Shown: positions 23,122-35,307 of the stretch, piece after piece
How positions within the stretch are numbered: the stretch's first letter is position 1
Layout of the letters: each line of letters opens with the position of its first letter
Source: Tetragonia tetragonoides
Lineage: Eukaryota > Streptophyta > Magnoliopsida > Caryophyllales > Aizoaceae
Direction of reading: 5' to 3'
DNA: 64,000 bases
Assembly (NCBI GenBank): GCA_038025085.1
Contig: CM076144.1
Coordinates: forward strand, 41,575,001-41,639,000
The notes under the pieces: generated by a model
Databases searched by the model: none
Told to the model about the DNA's origin: nothing
Seen by the model: the letters and a program-made list of their open reading frames with translations, nothing else
Position numbers and translations under genes: made by a program

Positions 23122-26100
23122 TCAATCTGAGGCTGAAGTTGTAGCACAAGAAGCTGACATCTTAGGAGTCACCAGATCTTCTGACTCACTCGTGTTGCTC
23201 CTACTGGCTCCATCACTTGATCTGTGAGCAATGCCAGCCCTACTATTGTCTCTGCTATCAAGTCGTTCCATCACGCGAGAAACACGAGCAATGCTAGCAT
23301 TCACCTCTCTCCGAACTTCGGGCCCCATATCGGCCACGGAAGTGCTGCGAGAAAACAGCCTCTCCTTCCAGCCTCTAGTATTCCTTGACAGAGATTCCTT
23401 GTATCTTTAAGGAAAGAAATCAACCAGGCACGAATAATTAGCTTCTTAGTGATGAAAAAGAGCCTTTTCTATCACTAAGAAAATGTTACCAAACTGCAAT
23501 ACAGGTGATTAACTACGACAATTGCACCTTGTTGACCAGGCGTTAAATCGAGTCTTTAAAGATTCTGACAGTGACTGCAAGTCAGAGGGTCCTCCTGCGT
23601 CTTCACCTCCTGTGGAAGGTTGACTAGCAGACCTACTAGATACAGACAACAAAACATAAAAATAAATAACAGAGAACACACAAAATAGTTCAGCCAAAAC
23701 AGAGAACACACAAAATAGTTCAGCCAAAACAAGGAAAAGAGAAGAAAAAGAAAAGAAAAAAAGAAACAGAACCCACTCAAGAAACTGAAAGTATAATGGA
23801 GCTGTGGTACTTATAAAGTATATACCGAGTTTCTGATAAAATTCTCCGTTCATTCGCCATTGCAGCATAAGATCCAACCCTGGGGGCAGAACGCTGATCA
23901 GTTTGTGCTGGTGAAAATGAGACTGGCAGTACTCGAGCATCTCGACTAGTTGGATAGGGCATGGAAGCACTGCGGAGGGAAACAGCAGCTGATTCACCTT
24001 CTCCTCCAACAGAGCTTGAGGAGGAAGAAACAGCCATGCTCTGAGAGGGACTTGGGGATGCGAAAACAAAAAATGGTTGATGAGCCTGCGAAGATGACCT
24101 ATTCCTTTGGCTTTCCCTTCGAGAAGAATGATGGCCTCTTCGCATGGCAGCAACAGCAGCCAAGTGCTGAAATATATGCTCTTCAAGTTCAACTTCATCA
24201 GCGCCCATATGTAACTGTAATATAAAGAAATTTTTCCTTGTTATAAGGCTCGCTAAACTGAAGAGCATCTAGCAAAAAAAAACAAAAGAGAGAAAGAAGC
24301 AACGTAGGACTGATAGAATACAGACCTGATGCATGTTAAAATCCTCAAGGATGGGATGATGAAACACTGCAGGATGTCTCCAACTATTAGATTTGGATTT
24401 CCTCTCCTGTTCCAAAGCTTCCAGCAATTCTTGACTGCTCCAAGATGTAGAAGACAATCGATAAGGTAGCCAATCGATAGAGTGACTAAATAAGCAATTC
24501 AATAAACAAAACACTGAAACAACCTAGTTGTGTCTTTCAGGCTGATTGGTTGCCAACACATTGGACAGTTCGAGCTTCTCTGGCACCTTCAGAAAACAAC
24601 TTAAGTCAGTTCTAAGTTTTTCCCTGCTCTGCTGCACTGGTGTCATAAAAGCTAAGGTCATCAAAAACCACAAAACCAGTCATTCTCTAGAATATAGCCA
24701 AAATCCAAGGCTAGCTGCCGAGAACTACAGCTTTTTTGAAACATGGAAACTACCTTAAAATTGATTTTTTGTGGACTAATGGTCAGAATATTAAGTTTGA
24801 GACAAACAAATAAAAACATTCAGCTCTTATACCAATACTACCATCAAATATGCTCCTATTAGACTATCTTGCGAACCAAGCTTTTGATTGAGGGTCTGTT
24901 ATCCCCAACTTATTTTTGTTTAATTCTGTTTATTTCAGCAAACTTCAACAAACTTCAGCAAACTTCAGCAAAGTTCAACAAAGTTAAATAAAGTTAAATA
25001 AAGTTAAACAAAGTTCAACAAAGTTAAACAAACCAATATACAAACTAGTTATAAAAAACACTTGAATCAACAAGATTCAACAAAAATAAACAAAGTTCAA
25101 CGAAGTTCAACAAAGTTAAATAAAGTTAATAAAGTTCAACAAAGTTCAACAAAAATAAAATTTCAGTAATAAATATAAGCGTTTTTCAGTTGGGGAGAAC
25201 AGACCCTGAGTTACATATGTCAGAACAAAATACTTACATGTGCAAACATGTACATACAAAATCATGGAACGTGAATCTAGCCACAAAAATTACAGTAAAA
25301 CTAGTGATATATCTGTACCTGTATTAATCAATGGCATTACAACCAAACCTCCAGGCACAGATAGAATTTACATAACCCACATTCTCTTTTTCCTTTTTTT
25401 TTTGCTTCTTATTTTGTATCCAAAATCAATAAAGCAGTCCTCGACAAAAGGAATGTTTGCTTAGGATAAAAGTGACAGCATAAGGAAAAAAGAGAAACAA
25501 ATATGCAAGAATGTAAAACAATATACTCTGTATCTAGTAAGTTACCATTCAAGGATGCATTGAAGGTGAAACTCATGCTTGCAATTGGTTACCTGCAAAT
25601 AGAGAACTGAGTGAAGGGAAGTATCGATCACTAAATATTTATGACATGTAATTATAACAGTTGATAATGAGAACTTGACCATAAAACTTCAAAGGGGACG
25701 GCTTAGCCTTATATCTAATTATTTCTTCCCAAACAGTAATTTCACATTATTTCTCATAGATTCCAATTCTTTATCTAGTAGTTATAAACAGATTTTCAAT
25801 TTCCATTCCGTTGAATATGCATAGGAAACCAACATTTTCTATGGCAAAGAACTAAAGTGTTCAAACAATTAAACATCTCTTCAATCTCTTGCACAATTAA
25901 CTCTTAAATGTCACGGACTCCCAAATTTCACTCAAGCTTGAAGGGAACGCTTGGAGGGCACATCTACTGTTTTACATGCACTACGTTCCCAAAACAGTGT
26001 TGTTCACAAAGTAGGTAGGAAAGCAAAGGCATGAGAATATGGGAGATATTTCTAAAACCCAATGGTGCAGAACATAGATTTATGACGTTTCAATCCCTCC

Positions 26101-27125
26101 TCCCAGAAAGCAAGAATAGAAAAGAGAAAGAAAGTTCCCAATAACTGCAAATAAATGCATTAGAACTGATAATACTTGCACAACCATGATGAAGCTCCTG
26201 ATTTTCTTGATGCCTAACAATGGCTTACAAGCTATTCAAGGAAACCAAACAGCACACACAAAGCAGCTGCCCCCCCCCCCTCCATTTTCCATTCGCTGCA
26301 TCTTTTTAATCTTAGTCTCAGTACCCCGTTATTCAGTATGCAAAATATTGGAGCAAGTAATTTAACTCCAGCTTTAACTATGCCTTTATTTGTTTTTCTC
26401 ACTCTCTCTCACGAGGACATAGAACAATAACCTTTACAGGCGGTTATGAGAAGCAATAGAAGGTACAGATGCGCAAGACAGGAGAACAATAAGCCTTTTA
26501 AACAAGGATGGAGGCAGAAGGGGAAACATGGACCTGCCCAATCGTTCAACAACAGATTTCCTATGGCATATATCATATATGTGGTGTCTGGCGTCGCTAG
26601 TGCTTAAATCCAACCTATCAAGTATTTTACATCCTGCCCGAGGCATCTCAATATTTCGGCTAAATTGTTTCAAATTTCAAAAACATTATCACTTATAGCA
26701 AAGTTTAAAATTTCTCTTCCATTTTTCGTAATTCCTTGACCGCTTCAAGGTTCAGTTCCTTGATATGAACAAGCAGACACCTTAGTGTTAAAAACAAATT
26801 TGAGATATATCTTCCACGAAATTGATCACATCCTGCTACTACAAAGCTCCTCCATTGTCGGATGCGACCATATCCATTCTCAACCCATGGTTTGCTGTAA
26901 TAGCGTTCTCATGCTCTGCTATTTATGTTTTTGTATCACAAAACACAACGATTCAAATACAGAGAGACAAACAAGATATTTGCACAGTAATACCGTTGAA
27001 GGGTCACTTCTAGAAAAATCTTCAAGGCATATGCTACATGCATCATCACAAGCTTCCTGCAACCCGCCTTCAACAAAGGCTGCCGCAGATGTCATATGAT
27101 CATCAACATTTTTGGCAGCATCCAT
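23122..27125 (-). CDS. RHF2A: RHF2A-like RING-H2 E3 ubiquitin ligase, 7 coding exons
   Basis: Coding exons on the minus strand: 27125-26994, 25592-25546, 24586-24524, 24434-24326, 24214-23826, 23632-23528, 23404-23122. All junctions are GT-AG and in phase, giving 1128 nt and 375 aa; from memory this is about the length of Arabidopsis RHF2A. Residues 30-70 form a C3H2C3 RING-H2 finger (C30, C33, C48, H50, H53, C56, C67, C70). This finger recruits an E2 enzyme and transfers ubiquitin to targets. Conserved RHF2A blocks follow: AAAFVEGG before the RING, SQELLEALEQER, EEHIFQHLAA, a Ser-rich linker, and the C-terminal DMGPEVRREVNASIARVSRVMERL. In Arabidopsis, RHF1A and RHF2A promote turnover of the CDK inhibitor ICK4/KRP6 in gametogenesis. 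Introns contain MITEs. The start ATG follows a 5' UTR intron acceptor by two bases. Confidence 0.93.
24892..25207. mobile_element. Repeat-filled MITE in RHF2A intron 2
   Basis: Ends AGGGTCTGTTATCCCCAACT and, inverted, AGGGTCTGTTCTCCCCAACT form an inverted pair of ~20 bases. Between them AACAAAGTTCAACAAAGTT-like phrases repeat many times. It lies between coding exons 2 and 3. The terminal motif suggests a hAT-type MITE; the target duplication is unclear. Confidence 0.6.
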
Positions 27126-28870
27126 TTCTGAAAAGTCTACAAGAAAGGCAAACAGAAACCATAGTATAAGATTGGACAATAAAATAATCTTTAAGTTTTA
27201 CTTCATGAAATTGAATTCTAGGTTGTACTTGGCAGTTTCCATTTCTTTCATTGCACTATCTTTTTATTATTATATTGCTTTTGAAACCTTCTCCATTTAT
27301 ATCGAGAGTCTACTAGAAACAACCTCTGGCCCTCCCTAGCGAGCACTACTGTTACTGTAATTCACAATACCTCAATTGATATTACTCGTATAATCCAATA
27401 TAAAGAACCTTAGCAGGCTTAGAGACTAATTGAACAAAAAAAATAGATTGGAAAAGTAAAACCCTACAAAATGTGTTAATTGGTTTGATACAAGTGAGAA
27501 CAATGTACCAAAATGGCAATAGGGTAACTTGTGAGGGACCTTCACTTGATTAAAATGAAAAATTGACAAGTTCAAAGGCTTGAAATGGGCAATGACCAAG
27601 ATTGGCAACCCTGGGGTACGCTGTGGAGAAAGAAGGGAGCCCAAGCTAATTCAAGGAAACAAGAGTGTCATCAAAGAAAACAGGAAGTATTCTGAAATCT
27701 GAAGCTAAGTCACTCTTCCATTTTCAGCAAGACAATAAGGTTATCAGGAGAATTCAAGTGTGTTTCTCGTTTTCTTTTCCTTCTTTTGGTTCAGTGATGA
27801 TTGGAGAATATCTTTTGTTAGTCTTAATTCTCGCAATGTGAGACACAAGTTGTAATCTGTGACACACCACAATTCAGATGCGAAAGCATATCAAAATAGC
27901 CTCTCTTATCTAAAACCACGCCAGTCAATCTCTTTAAAAATCTCCAAATCAATTTTCACTATCCAATGAATTCTCCGAGGGAACCCCTTCGAGTTACATA
28001 TACCCAGACTAAATAGCTTAACTCAATCTTTGCTATCACAAAACCACATGACCATCACTAGCAATAAGCCGCTCCATAAACCTCCTTGAATTCACCAATA
28101 TGCAAACAACACCAGCAGACCAGGACCAGACAGAGAGAAACTAAAGAATTTTATTTTTTTTTTTTTTTTTTGGGTGTCACATTTTTGTAGCTGCCAACTT
28201 GGGAAAATTATTGTGATGACCTCGTCAGGCAGAAAATATATATCCTCAACAACTACAACATTCAAATTAAAAACTAATCACAAAGAGAAGACAGTCAAGC
28301 ATGGCAAAAAAATTTCCCTACAAAATTGACATGAAAAAAACAATATTTTGTGAACAACCATGTGATGATGTGATCAAAGTTATCCTACAAATTTACAACT
28401 GGAAAACTAATTAATATATTCACATGATCATTTCAATTTTGATAAATGGGACATAAACATATATAAAAACTAAAAGCAAATTCAACATGAGCTCAAAAAC
28501 TACAACTGAAACCAAAGGACAATCATTAAATTTCTCACGTACCAAGCCAACTAAATGAAATAAAAATCAGAGATACTAAGATCCAAATTTTAAAAAATGT
28601 GAAAAAATGGGTACCTTGAGGGAAATTCAGAAATGGCAGGGGGTAAATTCAGAGATTAAAAACCCAGAATTTCCCCCATGAAGGAAAGAGAAAGGTGGAA
28701 CAGAAAAGCTTTGAACTGTCTTGCCAAATTCCAACGTGAATTTGAGAGGAAAATGGAGAAATTGAATTGGATAAATTGGGGAAATTTGCTGGAGGTTTTA
28801 GAACCCTAGATTTTCGGAGAGGTGAGAGAATTTAGATTTGTCATTTGAGGAGGGAGAATAACGGTGAACA
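27126..28870 (-). promoter_or_regulatory. RHF2A: RHF2A 5' UTR with a leader intron, and promoter
   Basis: An acceptor (TTTTCAG, AG at 27129-27128) lies two bases before the start codon. A matching donor, CTCAAG/GTACCC, lies at 28615/28614, so a leader intron of ~1.5 kb (28614-27128) is likely, with a leader exon from 28615 up to about 28860. The exact transcription start cannot be seen. An intron in the leader is common in plant housekeeping genes. Confidence 0.55.
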
Positions 28871-28899
28871 AATGTCGACACGTCTGCGAAATTTTCAAT

Positions 28900-31150
28900 C
28901 ATTTTTCAACATTAATAATTGTTTATAGAAATAGAATAACATTATTAATTGTAGATTTCGTTGATTAATTAATTGGAATTTATGTTTTTTTGAAAATTTA
29001 TTTTTGAGTGTTGGAAAAAGGCACCAAATCCATTGGCCATTGGCCATTGGCCCATCAGGGAATCTCTAGATGGGGACCTTCTAGGCCTTTTTCTAATCCA
29101 TTATCCACTAATGAGCTAATGTTGTTATGTTGTTCACCAAAATCACCATCCTCATTTTCCAGATGGCTATGGTAACACATTGGAAGTTTTGCACCAACCA
29201 AACAAACCTTTGGGTCTTTCACTATGTAATAATCCAATGTTTCTTTTTCGTCTCTTTTGAACCTATTTGGAATTAGCATGTTTCGTGTGAACTTAGTCTA
29301 CAGTGGACTAATAACACTAATACAGATACTTAGAGGTATGAAGGGTATATTTAAAAAGATTTAGTTTATTGATTCACCATGGACTAAGGCCATACAAATT
29401 TTGTAATTTGAAATTTAGAAGTCATATATTGTTTGGACTGGCCCTATACTTTGCATTTTCCCCCCTCCAAAGTTGAATCCTATTATCGTTTATACGTCCT
29501 TTAAGTCTCTAACAGGTTGAGCAAAGGATAATATACTTAAGACCTCTACCTATCTCTAAAAAATTAATTAAAATCATTTGATAATACTACTTATGACACC
29601 AATGTGTTTCTAACTTCTTTCCGTGAAAAAATACACAGTTAATAAGCGAAGAGTGTAGTGTCATGAGGATGAGTGATTAGCTATAAAGTTTTTATCATGG
29701 AGCACGCAAGTGAAAAGAGTTTATGTTATAAAGGCTTGTGGTGCTATGTAGAGCCACTTGTAAACAAGAAAGCAAATCCAAGTAATACTTGCGGTCAGAG
29801 AGGTGACGAGTTCACAAATTAATATCAGAGCAATAATCCAACGGTCCGACCGTGTGTTGCAGTTGCAAATAAGAGCACACATAAGTCTGTCAATTACCAA
29901 GGTACTGTAATCGAGGACGTGATTCTTAGAGCAATACTATCTATGTGATCCTAACGATTTGGGATCATGGCTCTCTCTCCGATGCTTTCTCCCTCCTCCA
30001 CCTTACCATAATCTCATTTCAAGAACTCAACCAAAAGTCTCATTTATTCATGAACCCAAATTTTGGGCTCATCACACTCTCTCCTCTCTTATCATATCCT
30101 CACATTTTCTCTCCTCCAATATGTTTTTCTTTTATTTAAATTGTTTAAATATAAGACTAATGAATATGATAACAAAATCGGATTATTACTTTTTTGAAAC
30201 ATTGTTGCCATTTAAGATAATTTTAACTAAGTTTATTATTATTTTAATTAACATGAATTGTAATTAAAGCTATTTTTTTTTTAATAATTTTTAGCATGTA
30301 TTGTATAGATTATTAATCATTAAAAAGTTTATATTTTCAATATAATGATAGAAAATAAAGATTGCATTAAATTATCAAGTAAAAAAAGAATTTAGTAGAG
30401 TGAAAGGGTAATATGAGATTCGTGCAAAAATATAGCAAATTTGGACTCATTTTACAGAGGGTGGAAAAAAACTTGCAGTTGGTACTTTTTTGATTTTTTT
30501 TTTAATTATAGTCGTTGCAAGTTTGCAACAACTAAATTATTTTGGGCCACCAGCAAGCTGGCACATGGTGCACCAGGAGTGACCGCCCTGACGGGCGCGT
30601 ATCAGCTCACTGCTTTTAAATTTTTTTGGCTCAAAAAGCATCGAAACGATGCATTTAAGGGACAAAAAGCATAGTTTTGATGTTTTTTGAGCCAAAAAAT
30701 TTTTAAGCAATGCTTGGTCCCAGGACACACGTCAGCATCTTTTGCCGGGCCCACACGTGAGCTGGGGTCGTTTTTCCGCCCAAAAAATACGGGATAGCTT
30801 GTTGTCTCTCCCTCCTTTTTTCCCTCATGATCCCACAAAATATCGTTGATAAAATATTTTTTTGAACTCATCACACCGTCTCTCCTCCTATGATCCCAAA
30901 TAAAATTATTGTATTGTTGTTGATAATAATGCTCTTAAGTGTGAATGTATGCAACAATCACGTAGGGTATACCTTTAATGATGTTGATGTTATTACATTT
31001 TTACATACTCCCAATGATGTGCACTTTCAGTGAGGGAACTCATAACTTAAAATATGTATAGTTTTTTATACGCAAAAATTATGCATAGTTAACTGAGCTT
31101 GGGTGGGCACAGGGCAATAGCATAAGGATGAGTGATGTGTTGGGAAGTTT
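28900..31150. other. Intergenic, no gene recognised
   Basis: AT-rich sequence between RHF2A and 34560. Short frames such as 29055-29279 (minus) have no domain. Around 30480-30850 there are short mirrored phrases (GGCTCAAAAAGCATCG at 30629 and GATGTTTTTTGAGCCAAAAA at 30679) that suggest a small MITE. Confidence 0.4.
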
Positions 31151-31158
31151 TAACAAAG

Positions 31159-31417
31159 TAGTCCCTCTGTTCTATAATGAGTTTTCTGTTTGACTTTTTG
31201 GGTCATACTTCACAAAATTTGACTATTGATTTGTGAAAGAAATATTAACATTTACAAAATCGAAATACTATTCATAATCATATTTTTAATTGTACTTTCA
31301 CAATATCAATTTTTTATAATTAAGATATTTGTATAATTATAGTTATTAATGATTAAATGGTTAACTTCTAAAATGTGCAAACTCAAATAGAAAACTCATT
31401 TTGAAATGGATGAAGTA
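31159..31417. mobile_element. Stowaway-like MITE
   Basis: Left end TAGTCCCTCTGTTCTATAAT with GAGTTTTCT, right end AGAAAACTCATTTTGAAATGGATGAAGTA; these are inverted copies of the CTCCCTCCGTTCC-type terminus and are bordered by TA. About 259 bp, no ORF. Confidence 0.65.
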
Positions 31418-34400
31418 TATGAGTGACGAGAACGAATGTGTATAGGGGGCCTAGGGGCCAATGGTCATATGCCCAAATGGCTCCTGCAATTGACAAAAGA
31501 GGGTTCAGTTTACACGCAAGCCCTTTTTGGTTATGAGACTTACGAGTTATGACTAGTGGCTTTATGATGAGAGTGAGAGAGAAAGTACATGAGATGCAAA
31601 GGGCAGTGTTTCCCCGATCAGTGATCAGGTCATTAAGGTCAAGTGTTTGGCAGTGTGGTCCGAATTATCTGAATTTACTATTGTCATCACTGCACTGTGG
31701 CAGCAGTGACCACCGGCAACCCCCATGCTGCTCTCCCTTATCCGCAACCGCGTGTGACAAAGAACATGGGGAGTGAATAACGTTATAGGCTTTCCAAAGG
31801 ATACGAATTTTTTTTTATTGAATTCATCTGAATTGAACTCAACTAAATACTCCTATTTATAAGAGTAAAAGTTGATCAATGAACTGAATTGAATTGAACT
31901 AATCATTAAAATTTGATTAAGTGAAAAAAAACACACTGAAAGAAGTTGATCTAATTTCAGTCTCCCTCCCAAATGGAACAAACCGACTTTTAGGTAGAAC
32001 TTTTTTTTAGAAGAAGTATTTTCATATTTAAAGTTTATAAATATTTACTTTCTTTGATGATTGAGAAGAAAATATTATGATATGAATGCACTCAAAATGC
32101 CACTTGATGAGTGTGTTCTAAACCAATGAATTAAACTGAATAATAATTGAACAAAATTATAATATGTGAGAAAAAAAATTACTGAACTAAACCAATTAGT
32201 GAGTAGGGAAAAAACACACACCTATCTCATGGTCATTCTAAAAATTTCTAAAAATTTTTAACATATGTCATATCATATGGAGTTATGGACTCCCTTATGA
32301 TATAGAGATATTTGGATTGTACAAATAACATACACATTGCACCTAGAAAATATATTAGTAATTCCCATTTGTAAGCATATTTGGGATTTCGCCTTGGTAG
32401 AGATTCATCCATCATTAATCAATATTGAGGGTTCGAATCTCGCCTTGATCATGAAGCAGCTTTAAATATCTTGACCAGTTGTCCCACCTTTAATCGGAAA
32501 TGAATACCCTTTGATGTGAACCAAAAAAGCATTTTTGGAATTTTAGATTACAAATTTTTTTTCACTAACGGACGCTGCATCACATTTTGAAAATCCTCAA
32601 TTTTCACTTGTTGTCGTGATATGATGCAACGGGAAAAGAACATTGAATAAATATTGCATTCAGTACTCAAATAATATTGTCTAGGAATATTCAACGCACA
32701 AACACGACAACCATAGTATCTTTTTATTGATTTTGGTTAGTGGCAAACTAAACTAATAAATCCACTATTGAGAACGATTGTGAGAAAACCCAAGCTAAGT
32801 TGGTTTGTGTTCTAAGTATTATTGTTTGGTTCACAATTTTTTTTTTAAAAAAAAGGCCAACAACCCAATAATAGAGTCCAAACCAAGTTAAAACTCTAAA
32901 TAACAAGGTCATAGAGTTCAAACCATATTAGCACTCTAAACAACAAGGTCATAGAGTTCAAACCAAGCTAGAATTCTAAATAACGAGGTAAAGTACACTT
33001 GAAAAGAACGTTAAAAACTGCCCCTTCTTGTATATTTATTTTTATTTAGTTTGGAGATCTCCATTTCCATTTTCTTCATCAATCCATGAGATGTACTGTT
33101 CAGTTTAGCCAAGTGAAAAAGAACACATTTTTTCTTTTCTTTTTTCTTTTTTGGTTTAGGTGATTTGAACCTGAAACCTGAAATGCCATTAAAATATACA
33201 AAAGCCAATATAATATACATATAATTTTTTTTTGCTTGTTATAATATACATATACATAAAGGGAGTATTCGAACCTGAAACTACTCTATTGTCTAGCATT
33301 TCTGTATCATCTACCGCTCACTGTTAGACATAAATGCAGAGCCGTACCTGACATTTCGGTGGCACTGCGCGAGATTTAAACATTAGGCCCCCGAAAAATT
33401 TAAATATACTTTTGGGGAAAATTTAACCCCAATTTGGAAAACATAAAATACATTTTGAGTGGGAGCTAAGTGAAAAAAATAAAGGAATAAAATTACTCAA
33501 AATCTAAAACCAAAAAGGAAAAGAAAACATTGCAACAAAAATTAAAACAATAAATAAATACTATTGTACAAAACATGCATAACAGTAGTAATTAGTACAA
33601 TAAAGAAGTGCCACATAAGGAAATTTACGTGCAATAGCCCAAAAAATAAGAAGCGTGGGAGTCGAACACCGACTAGCGTACTACTTGTGCCAAATTTTGT
33701 AAGTTACATACGAGTTCAACTCTACACATTTAGTTAATCATTAAATATAATACTCGTATTATCTATATATAACAGTTATGCGCGTAATTGGGCCCCGATG
33801 AACTCTAAATGGTCGCCCTCCCAGCCCTCCCCTCTGAGACGGTTCCATAAATGACACCAAACATCAAACCCCACCATTTGAAACCAAGGCGACTAATCCA
33901 TTCCCGTGAAATAAATTCCCCCCATTTCCCCCATTATTTACCTAGAGTGAAAGCCAATACGTACCCTTATAGACTAATAGTCAATACGTACCCTTATAGA
34001 CTAATAGCCTATACCCTTGTTTGATCAATTATTTTTCTGGTCCATCCCTTTTGATTCTTTGGAATCATTCCACACCCACAGCATTAACACAACACAACAC
34101 ATGAACATCCACTATCATCACTATAGCTAGCAAAAATTGACCCGACCCAATAACCAATCCGCTACCGATTGAACCTGATTCGAAAACGCTCAAATTTGAA
34201 ATAATCCGAAATCAAAACGATCTGACTCGAACCCATAAATTGTGAGATAATATTTATTAAATTAATTGAATAACTCGAAACGTACCCAATACTGTCTCGA
34301 AAAATTTGGCCCGACATTAACCCGCCCCGCCAAATTCATCACAAACAAAAAGGAACAAAAACAAAAAGATTAAAAACTCAAACAAGCATTAAACTAATAA

Positions 34401-34559
34401 ACAAAATAAAACCCATTGAGATCTTCATATTCATAATCAACCCACATTAATTATTTAATAACATCTTCAACATGGAGAGAATGAAAATTCACTAAAATTT
34501 CCCAAAACAACAACATAAAAAACAACCCATCCAACCACAAACCCAAAGTATCATTATCA
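31418..34559. other. Intergenic with SINE-like and decayed repeat pieces
   Basis: A possible SINE at about 32380-32525 has a box-A-like CTTGGTAGAG and box-B-like GGTTCGAATCTC (32430-32441). At 32860-32990 a short phrase on the theme ACAAGGTCATAGAGTTCAAACC repeats three times. Around 33330-33845 a decayed repeat runs from GAGCCGTACCTGACAT to CCTCTGAGACGG. Around 34135-34320, GACCCGACCC-type phrases resemble the hAT-like MITE at 19939. No gene is seen. Confidence 0.4.
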
Positions 34560-35165
34560 TCAATGTTGTTCAAGTTCAACCAATTGTTCTCTTTGAGAAG
34601 GACTTCTCCAAAACCCAGTACTATAAAACTTCTCCCACATTTCCTTTTCCAATTCCATCAAATCTTTATCCATAACCATACTCATCATCATCATCTCTCC
34701 ATCAACAACCATTACAGCCACTTCATGATTATCAACCCCCTCCTCCGGAACAACCTCCAATGACACAGCGGCTCTCATTTCTCTCTCCTCCCACGCTCCA
34801 CCACCGCCACATCCGCACCCGTGTCGACTCGAAGCAGCGGAGTTAGGTTGCAATGGCAACAACCCTTTCTTCATCATTCTCCGTCTCCTTCTTCGCCTTA
34901 TTGCTTTCTTGCATAAACCTGCAGGGAGTTTATAGACCGCTAAGACAAGCAAATTTACGAGAGAACACGGGCAACAACACCACACGGCTGCACATTCTGC
35001 AGCCGTGCCTCCAACGAGTTCCGCGACACGGACACCACCCCCGGAGGAGGAGGATGAGGAGGAGAGAGAGGTTTGTAAGAGAGGGTGGCGACGGTATAAT
35101 GCCGATGAGCCTTCGCCCGAGTTGCTATTACTCGGGCGGAGGATTATTTGGTTCTTTCGTGTCAT
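34560..35165 (-). CDS. Uncharacterised plant protein, intronless, 201 aa
   Basis: An uninterrupted frame starts MTRKNQII and ends ELEQH. The central block AAECAAVWCCCPCSLVNLLVL (residues ~55-75) followed by AVYKLPAGLCKKAIRRRRRRRMMKKG is a signature of a small family found across land plants. It combines a Cys-rich hydrophobic segment, which could be membrane-associated, with a basic stretch. A conserved C-terminal block (EKEMWEKFYSTGFWRSPSQRE) supports this reading. The family has no established function that I know of. The flanking Ser-rich and acidic/Met-rich parts are low in complexity. A (GA)n tract in the presumed leader lies ~125 bases upstream. The gene lies within the inverted-repeat-bounded island, oriented like RHF2A but 6 kb beyond its leader. 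The overlapping plus-strand frames are antisense shadows. Confidence 0.85.
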   Translation of the reverse strand: MTRKNQIILRPSNSNSGEGSSALYRRHPLLQTSLSSSSSSSGGGVRVAELVGGTAAECAAVWCCCPCSLVNLLVLAVYKLPAGLCKKAIRRRRRRRMMKKGLLPLQPNSAASSRHGCGCGGGGAWEEREMRAAVSLEVVPEEGVDNHEVAVMVVDGEMMMMSMVMDKDLMELEKEMWEKFYSTGFWRSPSQREQLVELEQH

Positions 35166-35289
35166 TGATGTGACTCGAAATAAAAATGAATGAATGACGG
35201 AATTTGTTTGTGGGCCCTCACAGGCGGATCTGAAGAGATCCGGCTGTGAGGCTTGTGGAAACTGGGATAGGAAAAAGGGGTGGAATCAT

Positions 35290-35307
35290 GAGAGAGAGAG
35301 AGAGAGA
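35290..35307 (-). promoter_or_regulatory. (CT)n tract in the presumed 5' leader
   Basis: (GA)9 on the plus strand, read as (CT)9 by the minus-strand gene at 34560-35165. Such tracts are common in plant core promoters and leaders. No role is shown here. Confidence 0.4.

Noticed and set aside
34853..35193. Plus-strand frames over the 34560 gene
   Set aside because: The opposite strand carries the conserved family block; these are shadows.
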